Of a DNA stretch of 64,000 nucleotides, positions 56,550 through 64,000 are shown in pieces. The stretch is from Nitrospiraceae bacterium. GTDB lineage: Bacteria; Nitrospirota; Nitrospiria; Nitrospirales; UBA8639. The notes below the pieces were generated by a model. It did no database searches. It worked only from the letters and a program-made list of their open reading frames with translations, and had not been told where the DNA came from. Location of the stretch: contig JACKFF010000001.1 of NCBI GenBank assembly GCA_020632595.1, positions 124,001 through 188,000 of the forward strand, read 5' to 3'. The stretch's first letter is position 1; each line of letters opens with the position of its first letter. The position numbers and the translations under genes were made by a program.

Positions 56550-56990
56550 CTATTTTTTCCGTTCAGTTTTTTCCTTTTGGGAGGGAGGAATCCTGGAATA
56601 CTGAGTTACCGTTTTTCTTCCTTTTGTCTCTTTCCCCTGAATGTTGGTGTTTGCAGTCTTTTTGGTCTCAAGATCCTGCCATCGGCCGGCTAATGTATTA
56701 ATTTGATCAAGAATCGTGGTGAGTTCCCGGCCTTCTGGCGTGAGCCCATAGGTCACCTGGGGAGGAATGGTCGGGGCTTGGTGACGAAAGATAATTTCAG
56801 CCCTTTCCAACGATCGCAACCGCTCCGTCAACATTTTTGAGGAAATGCCCGGCATTTGGCGCTTGATCTCGCCAAAACGGGTTTCCCCATTGTTATGCAG
56901 GCGGCAGAGGATGTAAATCGTCCACGGTCCGGCGAGAACACGAAGAAGGGAATCCAACGGACATCCGAAGGAACTGGGAGGCAATTTCAT
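56550..56990 (-). CDS. HxlR-family transcriptional regulator
   Basis: 146 residues. The conserved N-terminal Cys (SSFGCPLDSLLRVLAGPWTI) is characteristic of redox-sensing HxlR proteins, followed by the winged helix (ETRFGEIKRQMPGISSKMLT, EIIFRHQAPTIPPQVTYGLT). The last ~40 residues are a basic extension (KKTANTNIQGKETKGRK on). Its ATG directly abuts the 53-bp operator, leaving no room for a ribosome-binding site, so the transcript may be leaderless and autoregulated. The zinc-ribbon gene is divergent on the other side. Confidence 0.92.
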   Translation of the reverse strand: MKLPPSSFGCPLDSLLRVLAGPWTIYILCRLHNNGETRFGEIKRQMPGISSKMLTERLRSLERAEIIFRHQAPTIPPQVTYGLTPEGRELTTILDQINTLAGRWQDLETKKTANTNIQGKETKGRKTVTQYSRIPPSQKEKTERKK

Positions 56991-57043
56991 GGTTACTTTA
57001 TAGTACCTACTTTACTTTTGTAACTAGTTACTTATCATAACTA
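56991..57043. promoter_or_regulatory. 53-bp operator, copy 2 (hxlR / zinc-ribbon copy 3 intergenic)
   Basis: It sits between the hxlR start and the divergent zinc-ribbon gene. It includes the palindrome GTAACTAGTTAC and the TACT...AGTA dyad of copy 1. In the hxlR sense, a TATAAAG-like box lies only a few bases from its ATG, consistent with a leaderless transcript. The natural reading is an autoregulated divergent promoter. Confidence 0.75.
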
Positions 57044-57094
57044 GCATGAGGGTCAAGGTGCAAGTAAACGTTTCCAAAAGGAGGGAACAATTTT

Positions 57095-57322
57095 ATGACA
57101 ACTGAACAGATGGGTTCAGAGATGATGAAATGCCAACGCTGTAATGGGCTGTTAGTACGAGATAGCATTTATAATCTCGAGGGGCAGTTTCACCTTCTAG
57201 AAGTATTGAGGTGCCTCAACTGTGGAGAAACGGTAGATACGACTATTCTCAGAGCCCGGGGAATAGAAATTAACCGGAGTGGGAAAAAGGAACTCCAGTT
57301 TGCCTCAGGGCACGTCAATTGA
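57095..57322 (+). CDS. Small zinc-ribbon protein, copy 3
   Basis: 75 residues with AAAGGAGGG before the ATG. CQRCNGLLVRD and CLNCGETVD give the zinc site, as in copies 1 and 2. It is divergent from hxlR, with the shared operator between them. The sigma-factor gene follows, so all three may respond to the same signal. Confidence 0.82.
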   Translation: MTTEQMGSEMMKCQRCNGLLVRDSIYNLEGQFHLLEVLRCLNCGETVDTTILRARGIEINRSGKKELQFASGHVN

Positions 57323-57528
57323 GAGAAATGTTTGACGGGATCCGACTGGGGGAGGACGACTCTGAATCCAAACTGGAAAAGAAACCGGAATCAAGGGATT
57401 TTTGGATATGGGCGTGGAGTATGAGTGGAATGACCAGTGCGAAGGATTTGCATCATGCGCCAGGTACGAATGGCTTTCGAGTGATTATTAAGCGCAGGAG
57501 AAAGCGAGGCCACCATGGCATCAAATGA
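57319..57528 (+). CDS. Possible small protein between zinc-ribbon and sigma-factor genes
   Basis: A 69-codon frame starts at TTG 57319, overlapping the zinc-ribbon stop, or at ATG 57328, and overlaps the sigma-factor start. Its product is polar with a basic end (IIKRRRKRGHHGIK). There is no motif and no ribosome-binding site. It may be a coupled small gene or merely an open frame. Confidence 0.3.
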   Translation: MREMFDGIRLGEDDSESKLEKKPESRDFWIWAWSMSGMTSAKDLHHAPGTNGFRVIIKRRRKRGHHGIK

Positions 57529-59170
57529 ATTGTTACATCGACCCTTGCAACCCTCGGAAAAGAAAAACCGGACCTTAAAAAATTACTCCCTCCAGCAGGA
57601 TGGCCTGATGCATTCATCCGGTGCTTCTATGGAATTATCTGCCTCATTTCAGTCTTTTCCCTCCTCTTCTTTTGTGGAAAGGGACCGAAAGACCGGCATG
57701 AAGATGCCAGACTCCTATCCTGATGAATTCATGGATCCTACTCATCAACATCATGAGGACCCCCTCACCGCCAACATGACGATCCCTCTCTTCTTGAAAG
57801 ACATTGGTCGAGTTCCGCTGTTGACACGAGAGACCGAACTCCAGCTTGCTCGACAGATCAAAGAGGGTGCCAATAACCTGGTCGCCACTCTTTTCAGTTT
57901 ACCCGTCATCCTTATTCGTCTCCTGGGTTTTCGAGATCAATTGCACACCGGAGATCTCCGCGTCAGTGATCTGGTCATCATGAGTTCCGAAGCTGGGTCA
58001 GAAGGCGAAACTCCTGCATCCGGAACCCGACACGAGGCAGGACAAAATTTCCACAAGACTCTCAAGCATCTTGATGCGATCGCTCGGTTAGCCAAACCAT
58101 TTCTGTCCCATTTTGCGCAACGTCCGGCCATGCATGGTACCGCGCCCGATAATTTCCGTACCTCTGCTTCCTTTAAAAAACCTATTCAACAATTGGTAAA
58201 AAGAATAGCTGCCCTGAACCTGCGCCCGGACATACAGGAAAGCCTGATTCAGGGAATTCAAGGGATTAAAGAAGAGATTCTTACCCACCAACAGATCCTG
58301 GATACCAGCCGCCGCAAACAACCCGGGAATGCCTCCAGAGAAGCTCTGGCACGTCTTCGGGAGATCGAGAAGTCTCTTATTTTGATGCCGTACCAGGAAT
58401 TTTTGCGATCCTGTGAAATCCTTGATCAGACCGTCGCCCAGGTTCATCAGGCAAAAGCACAAATGGTTGAAGCCAATCTGCGATTAGTCGTGAGTGTGGC
58501 CAAGCATTATACGAACCGCGGGTTACATTTTTTGGATTTAATCCAAGAGGGCAACATCGGGTTGATGAGAGCGGTCGATAAATTTGATTATGCACGTGGC
58601 TATAAGTTTAGCACCTATGCCACATGGTGGATTCGACAGGGCATTACCAGAGCCATTGCCGAAAAAGGGAACACTATTCGAAGGCCCGTGCATATCTATG
58701 AAATTACCCAAAAAATCAAGAAGACCTCCCAGCATCTTACTCAACGGTTAAGACGGACGCCGACTCTTCAAGAACTGGCGGAAACCACCGGGCTACCTGT
58801 TGCAAAAGTGCAAGGAATCTTGGAGGGCTCCTATGATTCCGTTTCCCTGGACTCCCCGTTGGATGAACAGGGTGAGGGTACACTCGGAGATATTCTTGAG
58901 GATCACGAAGCGCCTTCGCCGTTAAAGATTTCGGAGGAATACAGCTCGAAAGCCGCCATCTCCCGCCTCCTTAAAGCGTTGAACCCACGTGAAGAACGCA
59001 TTCTTCGCATGCGGTTTGGCATCGGGTACGACGAAGAATCCACATTGGAAGAAATCGGACAAACCTTAGGGGTTACTCGAGAACGGATTCGGCAGATCGA
59101 AACCATCGCCTTAAAAAAATTGAGGGAACCGGTTGTTCGACAACATTTAGAGAGTTTACTAAACAATTAA
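57515..59170 (+). CDS. RpoD-family sigma-70 factor (group 1/2)
   Basis: 551 residues. Region 1.2 is seen at ~100-130 (LFLKDIGRVPLLTRETELQL). A ~170-residue non-conserved segment follows, then region 2 (MVEANLRLVVSVAKHYTNRG, FLDLIQEGNIGLMRAVDKFD, YATWWIRQGITRAI). Region 3 comes next, and region 4 ends the protein with ILRMRFGIGYDEESTLEEIG and GVTRERIRQIETIALKKLRE. The first ~75 residues look unstructured and lack an obvious region 1.1. The non-housekeeping context behind an HxlR-controlled zinc-ribbon gene suggests an alternative sigma factor, though a housekeeping role cannot be excluded from this window. Confidence 0.93.
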   Translation: MASNELLHRPLQPSEKKNRTLKNYSLQQDGLMHSSGASMELSASFQSFPSSSFVERDRKTGMKMPDSYPDEFMDPTHQHHEDPLTANMTIPLFLKDIGRVPLLTRETELQLARQIKEGANNLVATLFSLPVILIRLLGFRDQLHTGDLRVSDLVIMSSEAGSEGETPASGTRHEAGQNFHKTLKHLDAIARLAKPFLSHFAQRPAMHGTAPDNFRTSASFKKPIQQLVKRIAALNLRPDIQESLIQGIQGIKEEILTHQQILDTSRRKQPGNASREALARLREIEKSLILMPYQEFLRSCEILDQTVAQVHQAKAQMVEANLRLVVSVAKHYTNRGLHFLDLIQEGNIGLMRAVDKFDYARGYKFSTYATWWIRQGITRAIAEKGNTIRRPVHIYEITQKIKKTSQHLTQRLRRTPTLQELAETTGLPVAKVQGILEGSYDSVSLDSPLDEQGEGTLGDILEDHEAPSPLKISEEYSSKAAISRLLKALNPREERILRMRFGIGYDEESTLEEIGQTLGVTRERIRQIETIALKKLREPVVRQHLESLLNN

Positions 59171-59419
59171 GCGTATTGATTTCATTTCACACCGGACCAA
59201 TTCCCTCTATCCACGTTAGGGAAAAAGCATACACATGTCATTCCCATAAAGGCGAGAAACCGGATCACCGTTTACGTTTCAAGCTTTCTTGTCCAGACCT
59301 CACATCGAAAATATAACCTCGTACACGCGGTCAGTGACCTCCGTAATTTTCAAGCAAGAGATTTTTTTGATGATAGTGAAGGTGCGCCCTATACCCTGCT
59401 TAATTGTGACACTTCATGT

Positions 59420-60065
59420 GTGCCCACACTTGGTAATCAGGCGTTAGCTCCTCTCCTCTCCTTTCCTTTGACTTGCTTGGGGAGCCTTACACCAGAAAAG
59501 GCCATTTCCCCCCTCAAGGTAAGCATTCTTGCCTATCATCTGGGAATTTTCGGCGATGCCATTTTTGTGAGGATTTTTTCTTGTTGGGGAATACGGACAA
59601 TTCCGACCAGTGAAATTCCATACAACCCATGGCCTTCCATAATGGATCGATTTGGCCACACGACAACGTTCTCATTACCTCAGTGATGAGTCGCTATGGA
59701 TGGACACAAGGTGTTGACCGACTCTGGGAGGAGAGTTTGATCTAAGTATTCCTGCGGATCTTCATCGACTCCCTGAGTTGATCTGCAGGTTTTCTCGGAA
59801 ACCTGGAGAATGTCCAATCCTCTATCCAGTCACCCGTGCTCCTCAAACATGAGCAGCCGGGGCAGTGATTTTACGGTTGCAGGCCTGTCTGGGCATTCCC
59901 TTTCACGGTACCGATCGGGAAATACGATTCATTCATCCCTCTTTTCCCGAATTTTTACCGGCCATCCAGATTGAAATTTTTCGCATAGGAAATGTTTTGG
60001 CTGATCTGGAAATTACACGGACAGAATCAGATGTCATGATCAATGTGACGCGACAAGATGACTGA
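59420..60065 (+). pseudogene. Decayed amylo-alpha-1,6-glucosidase (glycogen debranching enzyme) gene, 3' part
   Basis: The three frames contain consecutive pieces of the C-terminal half of a debranching enzyme. Frame 1 gives FSCWGIRTIPTSEIPYNP, where the family has FSGWGIRTLS. A shift gives HNGSIWPHDNVLITSVMSRY and then W-E-E-S-L-I-stop. A second shift gives FDLSIPADLHRLPELICRFS to YPVTRAPQT. A TGA at 59850-59852 replaces the conserved Trp of PQAWAAGA. After it AAGAVILRLQACLGIPFHG and the rest of the C-terminus are intact. No N-terminal half is visible. MalQ at 779-2326 would be the pathway partner. Confidence 0.75.
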
Positions 60066-60287
60066 GCATTGTGACAGTCAGATGACACGATTTCTGTTTA
60101 GTATTCCATTCAGTAATTGAACATACGCGTAAGGGCAAAGGATCACCATAATTTTGGACAACATGAAATCTTCTCACCAGAGACTATGGTTTGCAGTTCA
60201 CCACAAAATGCAGGTAAAAATCCTGACTTTGCTCGCTTATAGTCTGCTTCTCCCCTTTTATATGAGGTAGGTGAATGCGATCCTTAC

Positions 60288-60698
60288 TCATTCTTTTCCA
60301 CATTTGATTTTCAATGATTCAATGTTATCAGACATGTCTAAATCCCCTAAATCACTGTTTCGTTGATTTGCTACAAAGACGACTTCGGGTCCGGAAAAAT
60401 CTGGCTCCTTATACGCATAAACCATAGCATTAGGTCCTACAATCAGACTTTCAATTTCATTATTCCAACTCTGGCCTGCGACATCTTCTAATGTGGCTGA
60501 CTGGAAAGGGCCCATGACTTTGACATGGGGATCATCAATATCGAAGTCGGTATCCTCAAATATCTCTGCCCAACAATTCTTATCGACTGCCTGCATTTCC
60601 ATATCACTCATACCGGCTATCATATTTTCCTGACCGTAGGCCATTCCCGCCATGAAGGTCAGAGCCAATGCCCCGTTAAACATGTGAGTGAATTTCAT
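60288..60698 (-). CDS. Exported beta/gamma-crystallin-like protein
   Basis: 136 residues with GGAGGTGTCAA before the ATG. A signal peptide (MKFTHMFNGALALTFMAGMA) precedes an acidic body with a crystallin-type Greek-key pattern: CWAEIFEDTDFD, NNEIESLIVGPNAMVYAYKE, DFSGPEVVFVANQRNSDLGD and SDNIESLKIKC. Such domains often bind Ca2+ through N/D-N/D-x-x-S/T-S motifs; SDNIESLK fits loosely. It is secreted or periplasmic. A truncated copy lies directly upstream. Confidence 0.78.
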   Translation of the reverse strand: MKFTHMFNGALALTFMAGMAYGQENMIAGMSDMEMQAVDKNCWAEIFEDTDFDIDDPHVKVMGPFQSATLEDVAGQSWNNEIESLIVGPNAMVYAYKEPDFSGPEVVFVANQRNSDLGDLDMSDNIESLKIKCGKE

Positions 60699-60766
60699 TT
60701 GACACCTCCGTATTAAGTAATAAGGTCAATTTGAAAATGAATTCTTATGGCACATATTATCCTTGG

Positions 60767-60862
60767 CTAAAACTCTTCCACACTGGATTTTAATGATTCG
60801 ATCAGATCAGAGATGTCTAATGGACGGAAATCACGATATTCCCGAAACACAAGCACTCCCTA
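60767..60862 (-). pseudogene. Fragment of a second crystallin-like gene
   Basis: The complement reads GVLVFREYRDFRPLDISDLI then ESLKSSVEEF-stop. This aligns with EVVFVANQRNSDLGDLDMSD and IESLKIKC at the end of the intact gene. The frame closes immediately upstream at 60860-60862, so only the last ~30 codons remain. It is a remnant of a tandem duplication. Confidence 0.6.
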
Positions 60863-60922
60863 GGCATGCCATCGCTTGGATCCCGGCAAACAAGGTATTA
60901 TAGAAGGAGAGGAACCTGAATT

Positions 60923-62311
60923 ATGCGGGCAGAAATACGACTACACCAGGTGTTTTCCGCGCTGGCAATTTTTCTGTCTGTTTTCATGGTATTCGTTGTG
61001 AGTCAGGCCGACACGCAAAAGCCCGTTGTCTTTGTGGCCCCCATTGAGGGAGTTATTGATCTGGGGCTCGCGCCATTTGTGCAACGGGTATTAGACGAAG
61101 CCAAGGCCGCTGAAGCCAAAGCCGTCATATTAAACATTAATACCTTTGGCGGTCGGGTCGATGCCGCCGTGCTGATTCGTGATGCGCTCCTGAACTCCAA
61201 AGTGCTCACCGTCGCGTTTATCAATAAACGAGCCATCTCCGCCGGAGCGCTTATCAGCCTGGCCTCCGAAAAAATTGCGATGGCAGACGGCGGCACTATC
61301 GGTGCTGCCACGCCGGTGCAGATCGGTCTCCCGGGTTCACCGGCCCAACCGGTTGAAGAAAAAACCGTCTCGTATATGCGCAAAGAGTTCCGGGCAACCG
61401 CTGAGCAACGGAATCGCCCCCCGCTTATCGCCGAAGCGATGGTTGATGCGGATGTGGAAGTTCCAGACCTGGTTAAAAAAAGTAAACTGTTGACTCTCAC
61501 CACCAAAGAAGCGTTACAGGCCGACATCGCGGACTTCCAGGCCAATTCGCTGGAGGCTGTGTTACAATCTGTGAACCTCGCTGATGCTGAGATTCGCTAC
61601 GCGTCAGAAACCTGGGCTGAGTCTCTGGTGCGGTTCCTCACACATCCCGTGGTCAGCTCCTTATTGATGACCGTTGGGATTTTGGGAATTATGCTGGAAA
61701 TGCGGATGCCCGGCTTCGGGGTTCCCGGCGCCCTCGGGCTCATCAGCCTTGCCCTCTTTTTCTGGGGGCACGGGCTTGTTCAATTAGCCGGATTGGAAGA
61801 ATTTCTACTGGTCGGACTGGGCCTGATACTGGTTGGACTGGAAATTTTTGTCATCCCCGGCTTTGGCATTGCCGGAATCTTAGGAATCATGGCACTTATG
61901 GGAGGACTGGGGCTGAGCCTCATCGGGACCGGAGCAACATGGGACTTCATGCTGTCCGCATTGGGGCAAGTTGCCCTTTCAATTCTGGTGGCCATCATCG
62001 CCGCCCTCATTGTTCTGCGCTATTTCCCACGCCTTCCATTTGGAAGGCGACTGATATTGGAGACCAATCTTCAAGCTCAAGAGGGATATGAATCGAGTCC
62101 GCCAGAAGACCATCGCTGGCTGGGAAAACAGGGAATAGCCGTTTCAGATCTTCACCCTTCCGGCATTGCCCGTTTTGATAGAGAACGAGTGGATGTGGTA
62201 TCCGACGGAACCTTTATTGATGCCGGGCAACCTCTTGAAGTCGTGCGCATCGATGGGAATCGGGTGGTGGTTCGACTCGCACCACCCCAATCCGAAAAAG
62301 AGACGGTCTGA
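60923..62311 (+). CDS. NfeD-type membrane-bound serine protease (ClpP-class)
   Basis: 462 residues with GAAGGAGAGG before the ATG. A signal/anchor is followed by a ClpP-like domain (~30-215) with VVFVAPIEGVIDLGLAPFVQ, the oxyanion-type NTFGGRVDAAVLI, and nucleophile Ser in ISAGALISLAS. Four or five membrane helices (~235-370) and a C-terminal OB-fold NfeD domain (~390-455; GKQGIAVSDLHPSG, VDVVSDGTFIDAGQPLEVV) complete the layout. These proteases cut stomatin-like proteins, but no stomatin gene is adjacent here. The family fold and nucleophile motif are clear; the partner is unknown. Confidence 0.92.
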   Translation: MRAEIRLHQVFSALAIFLSVFMVFVVSQADTQKPVVFVAPIEGVIDLGLAPFVQRVLDEAKAAEAKAVILNINTFGGRVDAAVLIRDALLNSKVLTVAFINKRAISAGALISLASEKIAMADGGTIGAATPVQIGLPGSPAQPVEEKTVSYMRKEFRATAEQRNRPPLIAEAMVDADVEVPDLVKKSKLLTLTTKEALQADIADFQANSLEAVLQSVNLADAEIRYASETWAESLVRFLTHPVVSSLLMTVGILGIMLEMRMPGFGVPGALGLISLALFFWGHGLVQLAGLEEFLLVGLGLILVGLEIFVIPGFGIAGILGIMALMGGLGLSLIGTGATWDFMLSALGQVALSILVAIIAALIVLRYFPRLPFGRRLILETNLQAQEGYESSPPEDHRWLGKQGIAVSDLHPSGIARFDRERVDVVSDGTFIDAGQPLEVVRIDGNRVVVRLAPPQSEKETV

Positions 62312-62475
62312 TCAAACGAGAAGCCTTGAGATTCATGCAGTTTTCTTGAAATCAGTGGCTATTATGTTGCGCACTCGTGGCTTCTCCTTTCGTATCGCGC
62401 CGTGACCGTTTCAAGTTTATTTACGTCTTCGTTTTCCATCTAACTTCTATTCCCCGGGAAAAACCGTCATGGTTC

Positions 62476-63936
62476 TCATTTTTCAGTTTCCTGCTGAAAT
62501 ATTTCCCGGAATATGATCTCTGCAGCAACGGCATGGCCCTTTTTGTTCCAATGATCATCGTCTCTGAGATATAAGAGTTCCTTGTCTCCATAGGTCGAGA
62601 GAAATGGGAGCAAATTGAGCGTTCTGAATCCCTTCTGCTCAGACAGCGTGGCGATGTAATCGATAAAATGAGGTTTGTCGGATATTGGGGGGAAATTTTC
62701 ATAAAACCGTCCGTGAAGCCTTACAGCCGTCGGAGCAATGACCACAATGACATTGAAGGAAAATTCTTTTCCCAATTGCGCCATTTCTTCAAAAACTTGA
62801 TCTAAACGTGGTCTGTTGGGGTGATTCAAAACATAAGAAAATGGTTTCCCTGCCCTTTCTATGTATTGGGGAACGAACAAGCGCGGTCCAAGGTTCGTAG
62901 CATGATAGAGAGGAAACCAAGATTGTATTCCGTCAATGATGTTTTGGTTAGACCGGTTTTCCTGCAAGGATGGAATCCGAAAAACAATGTCTTCATCACG
63001 TATTTTCGTGATCATCGCTTGCTCTTTGATGAGAAAGGGAATTTCGTGCAAACTTTGAAGAACGGTTCCCTCAATCAATTGCTCCATATGACTGGGATTG
63101 TTGGGATTAGGGAGACGATTTTCTCCATGGCTATCTTCAAGATCGTTTCCCTCATAGATCATCCAGAGTAGTGTATGGATTTTCATAGAGTTTCCCGAGG
63201 TTTCTATCAGATATTTCAGTAGTTCGAGTTCTTGTTTTGGGGAGGAATCATGTATTCCCAAATTGTAAATCGGCCGGTGCGTGGCATCTTCGAGAATTCC
63301 AACCCAGGAGTGTGCGGAATCAATAGCCCATCCGAAGGTAAAAGAATCTCCAAGTGTAAAAATGTCAGCTTGGTCCAATGGGATAGTATTCCGAAATCCG
63401 TGCTGGTCGATGATACACGAAAATTCCTGGAGCTCGAACACAGATTTGGCAAGAGTCGGTGATTGCATCAACTCGGGACTATATAATACCCCATAGTGAG
63501 TCCCACTGACCGAAAAATTGGCTTTATGTAATCGGAAATTGCGATCTGTGGGATAATAAAGGGGAGGATACAATTCCCTCCAGGTCATCGCAGAATCAAA
63601 TGGTCTCGATTCCTCCAGACGAGGTTTTCCGACGGACTGGGACTTGAGATGGATAGCATATATGATGTCCACAATGAAAAGGCTACCCAATGACACACAC
63701 ACTACTAGGCCGAAGTTTACAAGCTGCTTTGAGGAGATCATCCCGCGAAGCATGATGGTTCGTATTACAATGAAGAACACGCCAAGAGCAACCGGAAAGG
63801 AGAGGCCTATCAGGCCCAGCCCTATGCCCTTGCCGCCGATAGACCGGCCCAAAAACATCACCAGGACAAAATATAACCACAACAACCCAAGACTGGTAGT
63901 CGCGAACACCATCGCGTAGCTTTCCCTTTTGTTCAT
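62476..63936 (-). CDS. Membrane-anchored SGNH/GDSL-hydrolase-like protein
   Basis: 486 residues with AAAGGGAAC before the ATG. Three hydrophobic segments lie in the first ~100 residues (SLGLLWLYFVLVMFLG, FPVALGVFFIVIRTIM, FGLVVCVSLGSLFIVDIIYA). The large C-terminal part has the SGNH motifs: block I FTLGDSFTFGWAID, and the late catalytic pair RDDDHWNKKGH. It is related to AlgX/AlgJ-type O-acetyl-transfer or esterase domains acting on cell-envelope polysaccharide. No polysaccharide cluster is in view to the left; the gene may open one to the right of the window. Confidence 0.82.
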   Translation of the reverse strand: MNKRESYAMVFATTSLGLLWLYFVLVMFLGRSIGGKGIGLGLIGLSFPVALGVFFIVIRTIMLRGMISSKQLVNFGLVVCVSLGSLFIVDIIYAIHLKSQSVGKPRLEESRPFDSAMTWRELYPPLYYPTDRNFRLHKANFSVSGTHYGVLYSPELMQSPTLAKSVFELQEFSCIIDQHGFRNTIPLDQADIFTLGDSFTFGWAIDSAHSWVGILEDATHRPIYNLGIHDSSPKQELELLKYLIETSGNSMKIHTLLWMIYEGNDLEDSHGENRLPNPNNPSHMEQLIEGTVLQSLHEIPFLIKEQAMITKIRDEDIVFRIPSLQENRSNQNIIDGIQSWFPLYHATNLGPRLFVPQYIERAGKPFSYVLNHPNRPRLDQVFEEMAQLGKEFSFNVIVVIAPTAVRLHGRFYENFPPISDKPHFIDYIATLSEQKGFRTLNLLPFLSTYGDKELLYLRDDDHWNKKGHAVAAEIIFREIFQQETEK

Positions 63937-64000
63937 AGGTTCCCTTTCAGGGATAAGATCTTTTCATAATGGTCAAAAAAAATGTGGGTCCTGGACCAAG

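Noticed and set aside
1..64000. CRISPR arrays, rRNA or tRNA genes, transposase genes
   Set aside because: I looked for regular spaced repeats, tRNA-like cloverleaf sequences and transposase motifs and found none; only non-autonomous inverted-repeat elements are present.

Overview
The window reads as a chromosomal segment of a moderately GC-rich, free-living Gram-negative bacterium, most likely of the Nitrospira lineage (Nitrospirota). That placement is an inference from gene content: repeated DUF2934 and SpoIIAA-like proteins, many small zinc-ribbon proteins, small periplasmic c-type cytochromes, a YbhGFSR-type exporter, universal stress proteins and an archease/RtcB pair. No 16S rRNA, tRNA or CRISPR array is present to settle it. 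Unusually many decayed genes lie between intact ones.

Layout. 1-3.5 kb (minus strand): a cut-off universal stress protein, MalQ, a receiver-DUF2934 protein and a 34-residue membrane peptide. 3.7-4.8 kb: a wrecked lipoprotein gene and another coding remnant. 4.8-8.5 kb: a Kef-type antiporter and a SulP anion transporter broken by one frameshift in a homopolymer. 9-14.2 kb: small exported or cytoplasmic proteins (CBS, cupin, DUF1264), ending with the first of three sugar-nucleotidyltransferase + DUF2934 cassettes. 14.2-15.5 kb: gene-poor, with a terminal-inverted-repeat element. 15.5-17.3 kb: purE-purK. 17.6-30.2 kb: SpoIIAA-like proteins, a four-gene ABC exporter operon, an ADP-forming acyl-CoA synthetase/GNAT fusion, a tandem Usp protein and MarC. 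31.4-36 kb: two more nucleotidyltransferase/DUF2934 cassettes, one with a broken partner.

36.2-45.6 kb is a signalling block on the minus strand: a CheB-CheR-PAS fusion, a five-PAS histidine kinase, two NarL-type regulators, a CBS-Cys4-receiver fusion and a zinc ribbon. 46-54 kb (plus): SodC, two cytochromes, dodecin, archease, RtcB and PEP synthase. 54.9-59.2 kb: a duplicated operator/zinc-ribbon module controlled, by inference, by an HxlR regulator, followed by a group 1/2 sigma factor. The right end carries a decayed glycogen-debranching enzyme, a beta/gamma-crystallin-like protein with a truncated neighbour copy, an NfeD-type protease and a membrane-anchored SGNH protein.

Functionally the window looks like a stress and redox survival region: Usp, CBS, SodC, RtcB/archease, PEP synthase, acyl-CoA synthetase/acetyltransferase and signalling proteins occur together. 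The most interesting signal is an undescribed regulatory element. Three CTAGG-type half-sites with exactly conserved geometry (CCTAGG, 17 bp, CTAGGG, 4 bp, CCCTAG) occur four times, each oriented toward a gene: a nucleotidyltransferase, the CBS-receiver gene, a NarL-type regulator and sodC. It ties dispersed genes into one candidate regulon.
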